This document shows, in pieces, positions 42,235 to 50,710 of a DNA stretch of 57,674 nucleotides (position 1 is the stretch's first letter; every line of letters starts with the position of its first letter). Under the pieces are notes generated by a model. That model had not been told where the DNA came from. It searched no databases and was given only the letters and a program-made list of their open reading frames with translations. The DNA comes from Bacillota bacterium (lineage in GTDB: Bacteria > Bacillota > Clostridia > Christensenellales > Aristaeellaceae). Where the stretch lies: positions 1 through 57,674 of the forward strand of contig JAEYOW010000026.1 of NCBI GenBank assembly GCA_023411375.1, read 5' to 3'. A program made the translations under genes and the position numbers.

Positions 42235-43314
42235 ATGTCCAAGCAAAGCAAAGGCGTTGTGCTCGACCATATCTCTAAAATATATAAGGACCCTAAAACT
42301 GGGAATGATTTTTACGCCGTTCAGGATGTCTCGCTCAATATCGAGCCGGGCAGTTTCGTTACGCTGCTGGGGCCCTCCGGCTGCGGCAAAACCACAACGC
42401 TGCGCATGATCGCCGGCTTTGAAAGCCCGGATGTAGGCGAAATTTACCTGGGCGGGGAGCCTATCAACGAGCTGACGCCCAACAAGCGCGATACGGCCAT
42501 GGTATTCCAGAGCTACGCGCTGTTTCCGCATTACAACGTGTTTGACAACGTTGCCTACGGCCTCAAGCTGCGCAAGGTGCCCAAGCCGGAGATCGGGGAG
42601 CGGGTTAAAAACATTCTGGAACTGGTGGAGATGAGCGGTATGGAAAGCCGCATGACCAACCAGCTTTCCGGCGGCCAGCAGCAACGCGTGGCGCTGGCGC
42701 GCGCGTTGGTGGTGGAGCCGGGCGTGCTGCTGTTTGACGAGCCGCTCTCCAACCTGGACGCGAAGCTGCGCGTGACCATGCGTACAGAGATTCGCCGCAT
42801 TCAGCAAAAGCTTGGCATTACGGCCGTCTACGTCACCCACGACCAAAGCGAGGCCATGTCGATCTCCGACCAGATCATTATCATGAAAAAGGGCGTCATC
42901 GCGCAGATGGGCAGCCCTATGGAGATCTATTACCACCCGACGGATGAGTTCGTGGCTGACTTTATCGGCGAGGCGAACTTCCTGAAGGGAACGGTCAAGA
43001 AGATGGCGGGCGGGCGCGACTGTGTCGTGACGGTTCAGGGCCACGATGTGGCGGTGGAGACAGACGCCTCCCGCATGCCCGGCGATGAGGCGGAGATCGT
43101 GCTCAGGCCCGAGGCAATCCAGATTGGCGAGGAAGGCATGTTGCCCTGTACGGTGGAGTTAAGCTGCTTCATGGGCAGCTACCAGAATTACCATGTGCGC
43201 GTAGGGGATACGCTCGTCAAGATCACGGACAACTGCCCCATTAACAAGCGGGTATACGGGGTGGGCGAGGACGTGTTCATGAGCTTTGGCAAGGATTGCG
43301 CGCATCTGCTGTAA
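42235..43314 (+). CDS. ABC transporter ATP-binding protein (FbpC/PotA-like)
   Basis: 359 residues. GPSGCGKTTTLR (Walker A, about 44-55), LSGGQQQRVALARAL (signature) and LLFDEPLSNLDAKLR (Walker B) are all intact; a TOBE-like regulatory domain occupies the C-terminal third with EIVLRPEAIQI. AGGGGGA provides the ribosome site. It energises the fused permease. Confidence 0.93.
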   Translation: MSKQSKGVVLDHISKIYKDPKTGNDFYAVQDVSLNIEPGSFVTLLGPSGCGKTTTLRMIAGFESPDVGEIYLGGEPINELTPNKRDTAMVFQSYALFPHYNVFDNVAYGLKLRKVPKPEIGERVKNILELVEMSGMESRMTNQLSGGQQQRVALARALVVEPGVLLFDEPLSNLDAKLRVTMRTEIRRIQQKLGITAVYVTHDQSEAMSISDQIIIMKKGVIAQMGSPMEIYYHPTDEFVADFIGEANFLKGTVKKMAGGRDCVVTVQGHDVAVETDASRMPGDEAEIVLRPEAIQIGEEGMLPCTVELSCFMGSYQNYHVRVGDTLVKITDNCPINKRVYGVGEDVFMSFGKDCAHLL

Positions 43315-43332
43315 AAAAGCTAATAAAAGGGG

Positions 43333-43390
43333 CCGCCGCGTAAGGAAGATGACCGGGAAAAGTCCGGCGCTCTCCGCGCGGCGGTTTTTG
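43333..43390 (+). terminator. intrinsic terminator of the iron-type ABC operon
   Basis: CCGCCGCG (43333-43340) pairs with CGCGGCGG (43377-43384), with an inner CCGG/CCGG stem, then TTTTTGCTTTTTT. Confidence 0.75.
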
Positions 43391-43407
43391 CTTTTTTAAA
43401 TTTCCCG

Positions 43408-43438
43408 TTGACTCTCCCATGATGGCATGCTTTACAAT
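43408..43438 (+). promoter_or_regulatory. MerR-type promoter with 19-bp spacer
   Basis: TTGACT (43408-43413) and TACAAT (43433-43438) are 19 bp apart. The over-long spacer is the hallmark of promoters activated by MerR-family proteins, and the gene downstream encodes one, so autoregulation is likely. Confidence 0.8.
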
Positions 43439-43474
43439 AGCCATGAGCTCAAAAAACGCGCGCGGAGGAACAAC

Positions 43475-44293
43475 ATGTTGAAGATCGGCGACTTTTCCAA
43501 GCTTTCCCGGGTGAGCATCCGCATGCTCAGGCACTACGACGAAATCGGCCTGCTCATGTCCGCCGGAACGGATCCCTTTACGGGCTACCGGTACTATACC
43601 GAGGCGCAGCTGCCTGCGGCATGCCGCATCAACGCCCTTAAGGATATGGGCTTTGGGCTTGCGGCAGTTGCCGAAATACTCGGCAGCTATGGCGACCCGG
43701 ACGGTCTGTCGCGCTATCTTAACCTGAAACGGATGGAGCTGCGCGAGGAGGCGGAGGAGACGGCGCGCCGGCTGAAGCTTCTGGAAACGATGATGGAGAG
43801 GTTAAGAAAGGACGGAACCACTATGCAATATGATGTGACGCTGAAGGTGCTGCCGGAGCGGCAGGTGGCGAGCGTGCGGGGAGTCATTCCCGCGTATGAC
43901 CAGGAACAGAGGCTCTGGAATACCTTGATGCAGGAAACCGCCGGGATGCGCCTTGTGCCGGGCGACCCCTGCTATACGCTGGCGGTTTTCCACGACGGGG
44001 AATTCAAGGAAGGGGAGGTGGACGTGGAGGTTCAGAAATCCGTCAGGGGCGGGTACCGCGACACGGAGCATGTAAAGTTCAAAGCGGAGCCGCCTGTGGA
44101 AATCGCGTCGGCTACCTATACGGGCGGCTATGACAGGATTAACGAGGCCAACCAGGCGGTGGCGAACTGGGTACGCGACAACGGCTATGATTTCGCGGGT
44201 CTTTCCTTTTGCATATATCACGTCAGCCCATACGATACGGAGAATCCGGAGGAATACGTGACCGAGGTATGCTACCCGGTGCGCAAGAAATAA
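43475..44293 (+). CDS. MerR-family regulator with GyrI-like effector domain (BmrR/BltR-like)
   Basis: 272 residues from the ATG at 43475 with CGGAGG upstream. The N-terminal MerR winged helix is canonical: MLKIGDFSKLSRVSIRMLR, HYDEIGLL and TGYRYYTEAQ. A coiled-coil helix (about 80-112) leads to a GyrI/AraC-type ligand domain ending in EYVTEVCYPV. Relatives sense drugs or cationic hydrophobic compounds. No efflux gene is adjacent, so it may act only on itself or elsewhere. Confidence 0.92.
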   Translation: MLKIGDFSKLSRVSIRMLRHYDEIGLLMSAGTDPFTGYRYYTEAQLPAACRINALKDMGFGLAAVAEILGSYGDPDGLSRYLNLKRMELREEAEETARRLKLLETMMERLRKDGTTMQYDVTLKVLPERQVASVRGVIPAYDQEQRLWNTLMQETAGMRLVPGDPCYTLAVFHDGEFKEGEVDVEVQKSVRGGYRDTEHVKFKAEPPVEIASATYTGGYDRINEANQAVANWVRDNGYDFAGLSFCIYHVSPYDTENPEEYVTEVCYPVRKK

Positions 44294-44294
44294 C

Positions 44295-44350
44295 GGGAAA
44301 GGGCGCCACGGGCGGCCGTCGCGCGAATATGGCGCGACGGCCGCTTTCCC
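44295..44350 (+). terminator. terminator after the MerR gene
   Basis: A perfect 13-bp stem (44312-44324 with 44332-44344) around GGCCGTCGCG, extended by an outer GGGAAAG/CTTTCCC pairing (44295-44301 with 44344-44350). A weak TATACT (44368-44373) just beyond may be the promoter of the next operon. Confidence 0.65.
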
Positions 44351-44415
44351 TCCCCCAAAAACTGTGCTATACTCTAAGCTGAATCATGCCCCGACCGAAA
44401 GGAGCCTGTTTTAGC

Positions 44416-45948
44416 ATGCCAACCTTTGAGACCGACAGGGCGGCCCTCCTGTGGGACGCGACCGCCGTGCCGAACGCTTTTTTCTGCGAATACATGCCCG
44501 CCGCGCCCGAGGGACACGTAAAAGTGTACCTTTACGGGCTGATGTGCGCGCACGCCGGCATGACGGACGACGCCTGTATGCTGGATGACGCGGCCAGGGC
44601 GCTTAACATGGACCGCGGCGAGGTGGAGCAGGCCCTTCGCTACTGGGAGCGTTGCCGCCTGGTGGCCAGAATCAAGGACCAGCCGCCCGTGTACCGTTTT
44701 TTAAACGTACAGCAGGCGATGTTTCAACGGCATCAGGCGCCGCGGGACGAGGCGTACGAGGGCTTTGCCAGGGCGATTTACGCCGCCTTCGGGGACAGGC
44801 GAAAGCTGCATGGGGGCGAAACCGTGCTGGCCTACGAGTGGGTGGAGCAGCTTAAGCTTCCGCCCGAGGTGGTCATGATGCTCGTCCAGCACATGATCGC
44901 GACACGCGGCGTGCAGTTCAGCTTTAAGGAGGCGCAGAAGCTGGCGGCGGAGCTGAGCGAGCAGAAGATTTTCACCATAGAGGAAGCGGAAACGCTGTTC
45001 AGCCGCTCGGAGGCGGCGTGGAAGGGCGCGCGGAAGGTGCTGACGCGCCTGGGCAAGCGCCGCAGCCCCAGCATGGACGAGATCGACCTGTATGTGAAAT
45101 GGACTACAGAATGGGGCTTCGCGCCCAAGGCCGTCGAAAGCGCGTGCGCGGAGACCACCAAGGGCGACCCAAGCTTTGCCTATCTGGATAAGATTCTACA
45201 GGGTATCCGCGAGCGCAGCGGCGGCAGGGCAACCACCGCCGCGCAGGTGGAAAAGCAAATCGCGGGCGAGCGGGACGAGACGGTGCGCGTGAGGGAGATG
45301 CTTTCCGCCTTTGGCATGAAAGCCCCCGTGGTGGACGAGGGCAGGCGGCTGGTGTACCGCGACATGCTGACGCTTGCCGAGCACGACGTGGTGCTGCTGG
45401 CCGCGCGCGAGGTGGGTAAGCGCCGGGGTGCGCATTCGCTTGACGATGTGACCGCGCTTTTGACAGCCTGGCGTGAGAAGGGCTTAAGCGACGCCGGAGC
45501 CGTAAGCGGGCACCTGGACCGCGTGGCCGGACAGAACAGGCGGCTCAAGGCGCTGTTTAACGTTCTGGGCAGAGAGTGCGGCTGCACGCAGGCAAACCGG
45601 GAGCTGCTTGTTAAATGGAGCGAACAGTGGCGCATGCCGGACGCGCTTGTGGAGCTGGCGGCAGAATACGCCCGAAACGTGGAAAAGCCCATGCCTTATA
45701 TGGATAAGGTGCTTTGCGGTTGGCATGACGAAAATATCATAACGCCGGACGCCGCGAGGGAGGAGCATCAGCGCTTTGTCGCCATGGCGGAGGCCGGGAG
45801 CGAAAGCGCCAGAATTGGCGTGGGCCGGGCAGGGGCCGGGCAGGGCGTCAAGCGGGTCGTGGAGCAGCAGTATAGCCAGCGTACGTACGATCCGGAGGAA
45901 TACGACGGCCCGACTGCCGAACAGCTAAGGGAGGCAATGAAGCAATGA
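44416..45948 (+). CDS. DnaD/DnaB-like primosome protein with two C-terminal-type domains
   Basis: 510 residues from the ATG at 44416, with AAGGAG 11 nt upstream. An N-terminal winged-helix region (about 20-90) is followed by two DnaB_2/DnaD-type modules: YVKWTTEWGFAPKAVE with FAYLDKILQGI, and LVKWSEQWRMPDALVE with MPYMDKVLCGWHDENI. Firmicute DnaD and DnaB proteins remodel origin or fork DNA and help load the replicative helicase. The next gene encodes a helicase-loader ATPase, so the pair forms a primosome operon. Overlap is ATGA. Confidence 0.85.
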   Translation: MPTFETDRAALLWDATAVPNAFFCEYMPAAPEGHVKVYLYGLMCAHAGMTDDACMLDDAARALNMDRGEVEQALRYWERCRLVARIKDQPPVYRFLNVQQAMFQRHQAPRDEAYEGFARAIYAAFGDRRKLHGGETVLAYEWVEQLKLPPEVVMMLVQHMIATRGVQFSFKEAQKLAAELSEQKIFTIEEAETLFSRSEAAWKGARKVLTRLGKRRSPSMDEIDLYVKWTTEWGFAPKAVESACAETTKGDPSFAYLDKILQGIRERSGGRATTAAQVEKQIAGERDETVRVREMLSAFGMKAPVVDEGRRLVYRDMLTLAEHDVVLLAAREVGKRRGAHSLDDVTALLTAWREKGLSDAGAVSGHLDRVAGQNRRLKALFNVLGRECGCTQANRELLVKWSEQWRMPDALVELAAEYARNVEKPMPYMDKVLCGWHDENIITPDAAREEHQRFVAMAEAGSESARIGVGRAGAGQGVKRVVEQQYSQRTYDPEEYDGPTAEQLREAMKQ

Positions 45949-46943
45949 CACGCGAACAGCTTTTGGCGGAGTTGCAGCAGGAATATGCCCGGCGGCGCGA
46001 GGAAAACATGCGCCTTTATGAGCAGCGCAGGCAGGAGGCCTGCGCGCGCTGCGACGGGCTGGCGGAGCTTTTGAGCGCACGCCACGCGGCGCTGCTGGGC
46101 GGCGTGCGCTCCAGCCTGCTTAAACCGCGCAAGAATCCCGTGGTTAATGCCGGGTTGCCAAACGCGATGGCGGAATATAATGAAAGAATTGCGGCCGCGC
46201 TTAACGCAGGCGGGCTTGAGGCCGATGCGCTCCAGCCTGTTTACACCTGCTCCGTCTGCCGGGATGAGGGGTATGTGTACGACCCGTCGCGGCGCATGTG
46301 TGCTTGCATGGCCCGGGAGCTGAACCGGCGCATGCTTAGCGAACTGGGACTGGACGGCGACAGCGAAACCTTTGAACGTTTTGATGAGACGCTGTTTGAT
46401 AGCGAACCGGACGGCAGGGGCGTGAGTCAGCGCCAAATGGTAAAGGTTGCGCGCGACACCTGCCTCCGCTATGCCGACGACTTTCCCAAAACCGAGACGA
46501 GGGATTTGCTGCTGACGGGCAAGAGCGGACTTGGCAAGACCTATCTTTTGCGTGCCATCGCGCGCCGGGTCGCGGAGCGGGGCTTTATGCCGCTGTACAC
46601 CAGCGCGTACCGCCTGTTTGAGGTGGCGCGGCGCGCGTATATGGAGAACAACAGCGAGCTGATGGGTCAGATGATGAACGCGCCGCTTTTGCTGCTGGAT
46701 GATCTGGGTACGGAGCCCCTGATGAACAACGTGACCGTCACCCAGCTGTTCAACCTGCTTAACGAGCGCCAGCTTGCCGGGCGGCATACGGTGATCAGCA
46801 CGAATTTGACGGTTTCCGAGCTTCGGGAGCGCTATACCGAGCGCGTTACCTCCCGGTTTCTGGATGCGTCGGAGTGCGTGAAGCTGGTTTTTACGGGCGA
46901 GGATATCCGCAAAAATCTGAAAAAGGGGGTCCGGCAGGCGTGA
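45945..46943 (+). CDS. dnaI: DnaC/DnaI-type helicase loader ATPase
   Basis: 332 residues. A zinc-like cluster CSVCRDEGYVYD with CAC a little later (about 102-122) precedes an AAA+ core: LLTGKSGLGKTYLLRAI (Walker A), LLLLDDLGTEP (Walker B), STNL (sensor 1) and a terminal arginine finger region RYTERVTSRF. It should load the replicative helicase with the DnaD-like protein. It overlaps its upstream neighbour and the downstream ArsC-like gene. Confidence 0.9.
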   Translation: MTREQLLAELQQEYARRREENMRLYEQRRQEACARCDGLAELLSARHAALLGGVRSSLLKPRKNPVVNAGLPNAMAEYNERIAAALNAGGLEADALQPVYTCSVCRDEGYVYDPSRRMCACMARELNRRMLSELGLDGDSETFERFDETLFDSEPDGRGVSQRQMVKVARDTCLRYADDFPKTETRDLLLTGKSGLGKTYLLRAIARRVAERGFMPLYTSAYRLFEVARRAYMENNSELMGQMMNAPLLLLDDLGTEPLMNNVTVTQLFNLLNERQLAGRHTVISTNLTVSELRERYTERVTSRFLDASECVKLVFTGEDIRKNLKKGVRQA

Positions 46944-47287
46944 ATATTCAGATTTATGTAGGCAAGAAGAACCCGGATGTTTTGAAGGCGGAGCGGTTTT
47001 TTAAGGAGCGCCGCATCCCCTATCAGCTGATGGACTTAAAAAAGCACAGGCTGGGCCAGAAGGAGCTGGACGTGTTTGTGAAGGCTGTGGGCGCGAAGGC
47101 GCTTGTGGACCGCGAGGGAAAAAAAGCGCTTGAGCGCCCCGTTGCCCATATGGCGACCGACAGCCTGATCGTGGCGGAACTTTTAAACGACCCCGCCGCG
47201 CTTCGCAGCCCGATTGTGCGCAACGGAAGCCGCGTAACCGTCGGCGCGGACGAGGCAGCATGGAAGCGATGGGCGGAGCTGGGATGA
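46940..47287 (+). CDS. ArsC/Spx-like thioredoxin-fold protein without CxxC
   Basis: 115 residues from a GTG at 46940 inside a GTGA overlap with the helicase-loader gene. The fold pattern is that of the ArsC/YffB family, with KAERFFKERRIPYQLMDL early and SPIVRNGSRVTVG late. Positions 11-14, where a catalytic Cys normally sits, read NPDV, so it cannot act as a classical arsenate reductase. It may be a binding protein. A terminator follows. Confidence 0.8.
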   Translation: MNIQIYVGKKNPDVLKAERFFKERRIPYQLMDLKKHRLGQKELDVFVKAVGAKALVDREGKKALERPVAHMATDSLIVAELLNDPAALRSPIVRNGSRVTVGADEAAWKRWAELG

Positions 47288-47308
47288 ATTGAATTTAAAA
47301 CGGGTTCG

Positions 47309-47333
47309 CCCCGCCCCGGCGGGGTGATTTTTT
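47309..47333 (+). terminator. intrinsic terminator of the primosome operon
   Basis: CCCCGCC/GGCGGGG stem (47309-47324) with a very short loop, followed by TGATTTTTT. Confidence 0.7.
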
Positions 47334-47418
47334 ATGCGGATAATCAAATTGCAATCGCAATGAATTTTTTATGTATACAAAATGCAAAAGAAATACAGCC
47401 GCGATTGCACGGCGAGAA

Positions 47419-47446
47419 TTGACATACCTCCTCTAAATGATATAAT
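47419..47446 (+). promoter_or_regulatory. promoter of oppBCDF
   Basis: Perfect TTGACA (47419-47424), 16-bp spacer, perfect TATAAT (47441-47446). Among the strongest-looking promoters in the window. Confidence 0.88.
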
Positions 47447-47468
47447 TAACTATGCTTTTTGCAATGAA

Positions 47469-47499
47469 GGAAAGAGCGTGCAGAGCTCTTTCCGTTTTT
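47469..47499 (+). terminator. attenuator-like terminator in the opp leader
   Basis: GGAAAGAGC (47469-47477) pairs with GCTCTTTCC (47485-47493), 7-nt loop, then GTTTTTG. It lies only about 20 nt after the expected start. The remaining leader to 47683 is G-rich, with no recognisable gene and possible competing stems such as GCTTTGC and GCAAAGC near 47573-47600. Confidence 0.7.
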
Positions 47500-47683
47500 G
47501 TATCGGGGGAGCGGGCGAAGCGAAGGGCGTGCACGCGTTCCAGAGGCAAGGGCGGAAGGGCGGACAGCGCAAGGCTTTGCTGGGCGTACGCCACGCAAAG
47601 CGGACAGAAGGACGCAGTTCACGCGGCTTTGGCGGTGGAGGCGGGTCTTGCTCTTTCGCTTGGCAGCATAGGAGGGTTATCAT

Positions 47684-48610
47684 ATGAACTCAAAATTTGC
47701 CATGTACATGCTGAAACGGCTGGGAATGGCGATACTGACCATCTTTTTGGTTGTGCTTATCACATTCTTCACCATGCATGCCATCCCCGCCAGCCCGTTC
47801 AGCTCGGAAAAGGCAAAGTCCGACGCCACCATCGCGGCGCTGGAGGCGAAGTACGGCTTTGATAAGCCCGTACCCGTCCAGTTTGTCAATTATGTATGGA
47901 ATATTCTTCATTTTGATTTCGGTCTTTCCACGGGCTGGGTGGGAAATACCGTATTCGATCTCATCAAGGGCGGGTTTAGCTATTCGGCGCGCATCGGATT
48001 TTCCGCCGCGCTGATTGCGATTGTCTTTGGCGTGGTGCTGGGCGCGATTGCCGCGCTCAAGCGCGGTAAATGGCAGGATAAGGTGATCCAGGTGGTCACC
48101 ACTGCGCTGGTCAGCATGCCGTCGTTCGTTGTGGCGACGATTTTTCTGCTGATATTTGGGCTCCAGCTCAAGTGGTTTCCAACGCTCAGCAGCGAGCCGG
48201 GAGGTCTGATTTTGCCCGTGGTGTCGCTGAGCCTTTACCCCATGGCGTATATCACGCGTCTGGAGCGCTCCAGCATGCTGGATGTGCTCGGGCAGGATTA
48301 TATCCGCACGGCGCGGGCCAAAGGTGTCGCAAGCCGCAAGGTGATATTCAAACACGCGCTCAAAAACGCGCTGAGTCCCGTCATCACCTATGCCGGCCCC
48401 ATGATGGCCTACATCCTGACAGGCAGCATGGTGGTGGAAAATATCTTCTCCGTTCCAGGGCTTGGCCGGCTGTTCGTCAACAGCATGCTGCGCACCGATT
48501 ATATGATGATTATGGGCGTCACCATCTTCCTTGCGGCAATGATCATTCTCATGAATTTCCTGAGCGATGTTCTCTACAAGGTAATGGATCCCAGAATTGA
48601 TTTGAGGTGA
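47684..48610 (+). CDS. oppB: oligopeptide ABC transporter permease OppB
   Basis: 308 residues with six membrane helices. KFAMYMLKRLGMAILTIF at the N-terminus and the EAA-type loop DYIRTARAKGVASRKVI are typical of OppB/DppB. AGGAGG lies just upstream. Forms the channel with OppC. The leader is about 230 nt. Confidence 0.93.
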   Translation: MNSKFAMYMLKRLGMAILTIFLVVLITFFTMHAIPASPFSSEKAKSDATIAALEAKYGFDKPVPVQFVNYVWNILHFDFGLSTGWVGNTVFDLIKGGFSYSARIGFSAALIAIVFGVVLGAIAALKRGKWQDKVIQVVTTALVSMPSFVVATIFLLIFGLQLKWFPTLSSEPGGLILPVVSLSLYPMAYITRLERSSMLDVLGQDYIRTARAKGVASRKVIFKHALKNALSPVITYAGPMMAYILTGSMVVENIFSVPGLGRLFVNSMLRTDYMMIMGVTIFLAAMIILMNFLSDVLYKVMDPRIDLR

Positions 48611-48616
48611 GTGGGC

Positions 48617-49660
48617 ATGCAAAACGAGAAAGCATTTAAAAATCCGTTGAGCTTTCAGGTCGATCCGGATCTGTTCGCTCCCGCGACCGAGGAGGAGAAG
48701 GCGCAGCAGGTTACCATGCGCGAGTCCGTCTCCTTCATGCGCGACGCCATGCGCCGCCTTTCCAAGAACCGCATCGCGATGGTCTGCCTGTGCGTGATTG
48801 TGCTGATCGCGCTGATTGCCTTTATCGTTCCGGAATTCTATCCCTACAGCTATACAAAGCAGGATGTTTCCGCCAAAAACCTGTCGCCCTTCGAGTATTC
48901 AAAGAAGGAGCAGGTGAAGATCGACAAGGGCGAAAGCGTGTTCCCGCATATCATGGGCACGGACTCTCTGGGCCGCGACTACGCCATCCGCGTCATTTAC
49001 GGCACGCGCATTTCGCTGCTGGTGGGCATTATCTCCGCGTTCATCGTGGTGGTGATCGGCATTATCTATGGCTCCGTATCCGGCTACTTCGGCGGCAGGG
49101 TGGATATGATCATGATGCGAATTGTGGATATCATCTATTCCCTGCCGGATGTGCTGATCGTCATTTTGCTGTCGGTCGCTATTAAGGATACGGTCAGTAT
49201 GAGCAGCAATCCGCTGATTACAAAGCTGGGCGCGGGCATGGTGAGCATCTTCATCGTGTTCGGCCTGCTGTACTGGGTGGGAATGGCGCGGCAGGTGCGC
49301 GGCCAAATCCTTTCCATTAAGGAGCAGGAGTACGTGCTTGCCTCGCGCGCCATCGGCGCGTCTCCGGCGCGTATCATCCGAAAGCATATGATTCCCAACT
49401 GTATCTCGGTCATCATCATCACCGCCGCGATGCAGATTCCCAGCGCCATCTTTACGGAAAGCTTCCTCTCCTTCCTGGGCCTGGGCGTGTCCATGCCGAT
49501 GCCCTCGCTGGGTTCGCTGGCCTCCGACGCGCGCTCGGGCTTGGTGAGCTATCCGTACCTGCTGGTTTTTCCGGCCATGTCCATCTTCCTCATCGTGCTT
49601 TCGTTTAACCTGCTTGGCAATGGTCTGCGCGACGCGTTTGACCCCAAGCTTCGCGCGTAA
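48617..49660 (+). CDS. oppC: oligopeptide ABC transporter permease OppC
   Basis: 347 residues from the ATG at 48617, where GAGGTGA lies 6 nt upstream and overlaps the oppB stop. A hydrophilic N-terminal segment of about 50 residues leads to six helices; HIMGTDSLGRD and EYVLASRAIGASPARI are OppC signatures. Confidence 0.93.
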   Translation: MQNEKAFKNPLSFQVDPDLFAPATEEEKAQQVTMRESVSFMRDAMRRLSKNRIAMVCLCVIVLIALIAFIVPEFYPYSYTKQDVSAKNLSPFEYSKKEQVKIDKGESVFPHIMGTDSLGRDYAIRVIYGTRISLLVGIISAFIVVVIGIIYGSVSGYFGGRVDMIMMRIVDIIYSLPDVLIVILLSVAIKDTVSMSSNPLITKLGAGMVSIFIVFGLLYWVGMARQVRGQILSIKEQEYVLASRAIGASPARIIRKHMIPNCISVIIITAAMQIPSAIFTESFLSFLGLGVSMPMPSLGSLASDARSGLVSYPYLLVFPAMSIFLIVLSFNLLGNGLRDAFDPKLRA

Positions 49661-49678
49661 AGGAAGGAGGAAACAGAG

Positions 49679-50710
49679 ATGGCAATGTTGGAAGTCAGGG
49701 ATCTCCATACCTCCTTTTTTACCCCCTCCGGCGAGGTAAAGGCGGTGGGCGGCGTTTCGTTTAATCTGGATTCGGGCAAGGTGCTGGGTATCGTGGGCGA
49801 GAGCGGCAGCGGTAAAAGCGTAACCGCGTACTCCATCTTGCAGATTCTGACCCATCCGGGCCGCATCGTCGGCGGCAGCATCAAGTTTAAGGGCGAGGAG
49901 CTGGTAGGCGCCTCGGAGGAGAAAATCCGCGCCATTCGCGGAAACAAGATCTCCATTATTTTTCAGGACCCCATGACCAGCCTCAACCCTACCTTTACCA
50001 TCGGCAACCAGCTGATGGAGGCCATTTTGCTGCACACCGACCGCAACCGCAAGCAGGCGTGGGAGCGCGCAGTGGAAATGCTCGGGCTGGTGGGCATCAA
50101 CGAGCCGGAAAAGCGTATGAAGCAGTATGCCTACGAGCTTTCAGGCGGCATGCGCCAGCGGGTGATGATCGCCATGGCCCTCGCCTGCGAACCGGATATC
50201 CTGATCGCGGACGAACCCACGACGGCGCTTGACGTGACCATTCAGGCGCAGATTCTGGAGCTGATGGGCGAGCTTCAGCGAAAGTTAGGCATGGCCATCA
50301 TTATGATCACGCACGACTTGGGCGTAATCGCCGGCATGTGCGACGAGGTAATCGTTATGTACGCCGGCAAGGTTGCCGAGCGCGGCACCGCCGATCAGAT
50401 TTTCTACAACCCCAAGCACGAATATACAAAGGGCCTGATGCGCTCTATCCCCAAAATTGACAGCGACGAAAAGGAGCGTCTTGTGCCGATCTCCGGCACG
50501 CCCATCGATATGCTGAACCTGCCCGCCGGCTGCGCCTTCGCACCGCGCTGCGAACGCGCCATGAAGGTCTGCCTGGAGCAGCATCCCAGGGAATGCTGGG
50601 TAGCGCAGGATCACCTTTCGGCCTGCTGGATGAATGTCAAAGACGGAGAAATTATCGAACCGCCGGTACAAGCGGCGGAACAAGAGGGGGAGGGCGGCAG
50701 CCATGAGTGA
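49679..50710 (+). CDS. oppD: oligopeptide ABC transporter ATPase OppD
   Basis: 343 residues. GESGSGKSVTA (Walker A), LSGGMRQRVMIAMAL (signature) and LIADEPTTALD (Walker B) are intact. The C-terminal cysteine-containing motif CAFAPRCERAMKVC and later C in HPRECW match the iron-sulfur-type Opp/Dpp tail. It overlaps oppF by 8 bp. Confidence 0.94.
   Translation: MAMLEVRDLHTSFFTPSGEVKAVGGVSFNLDSGKVLGIVGESGSGKSVTAYSILQILTHPGRIVGGSIKFKGEELVGASEEKIRAIRGNKISIIFQDPMTSLNPTFTIGNQLMEAILLHTDRNRKQAWERAVEMLGLVGINEPEKRMKQYAYELSGGMRQRVMIAMALACEPDILIADEPTTALDVTIQAQILELMGELQRKLGMAIIMITHDLGVIAGMCDEVIVMYAGKVAERGTADQIFYNPKHEYTKGLMRSIPKIDSDEKERLVPISGTPIDMLNLPAGCAFAPRCERAMKVCLEQHPRECWVAQDHLSACWMNVKDGEIIEPPVQAAEQEGEGGSHE

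Noticed and set aside
47452..47862. Open frame in the opp leader
   Set aside because: No ribosome site, arginine-rich composition, and it runs into oppB out of frame.
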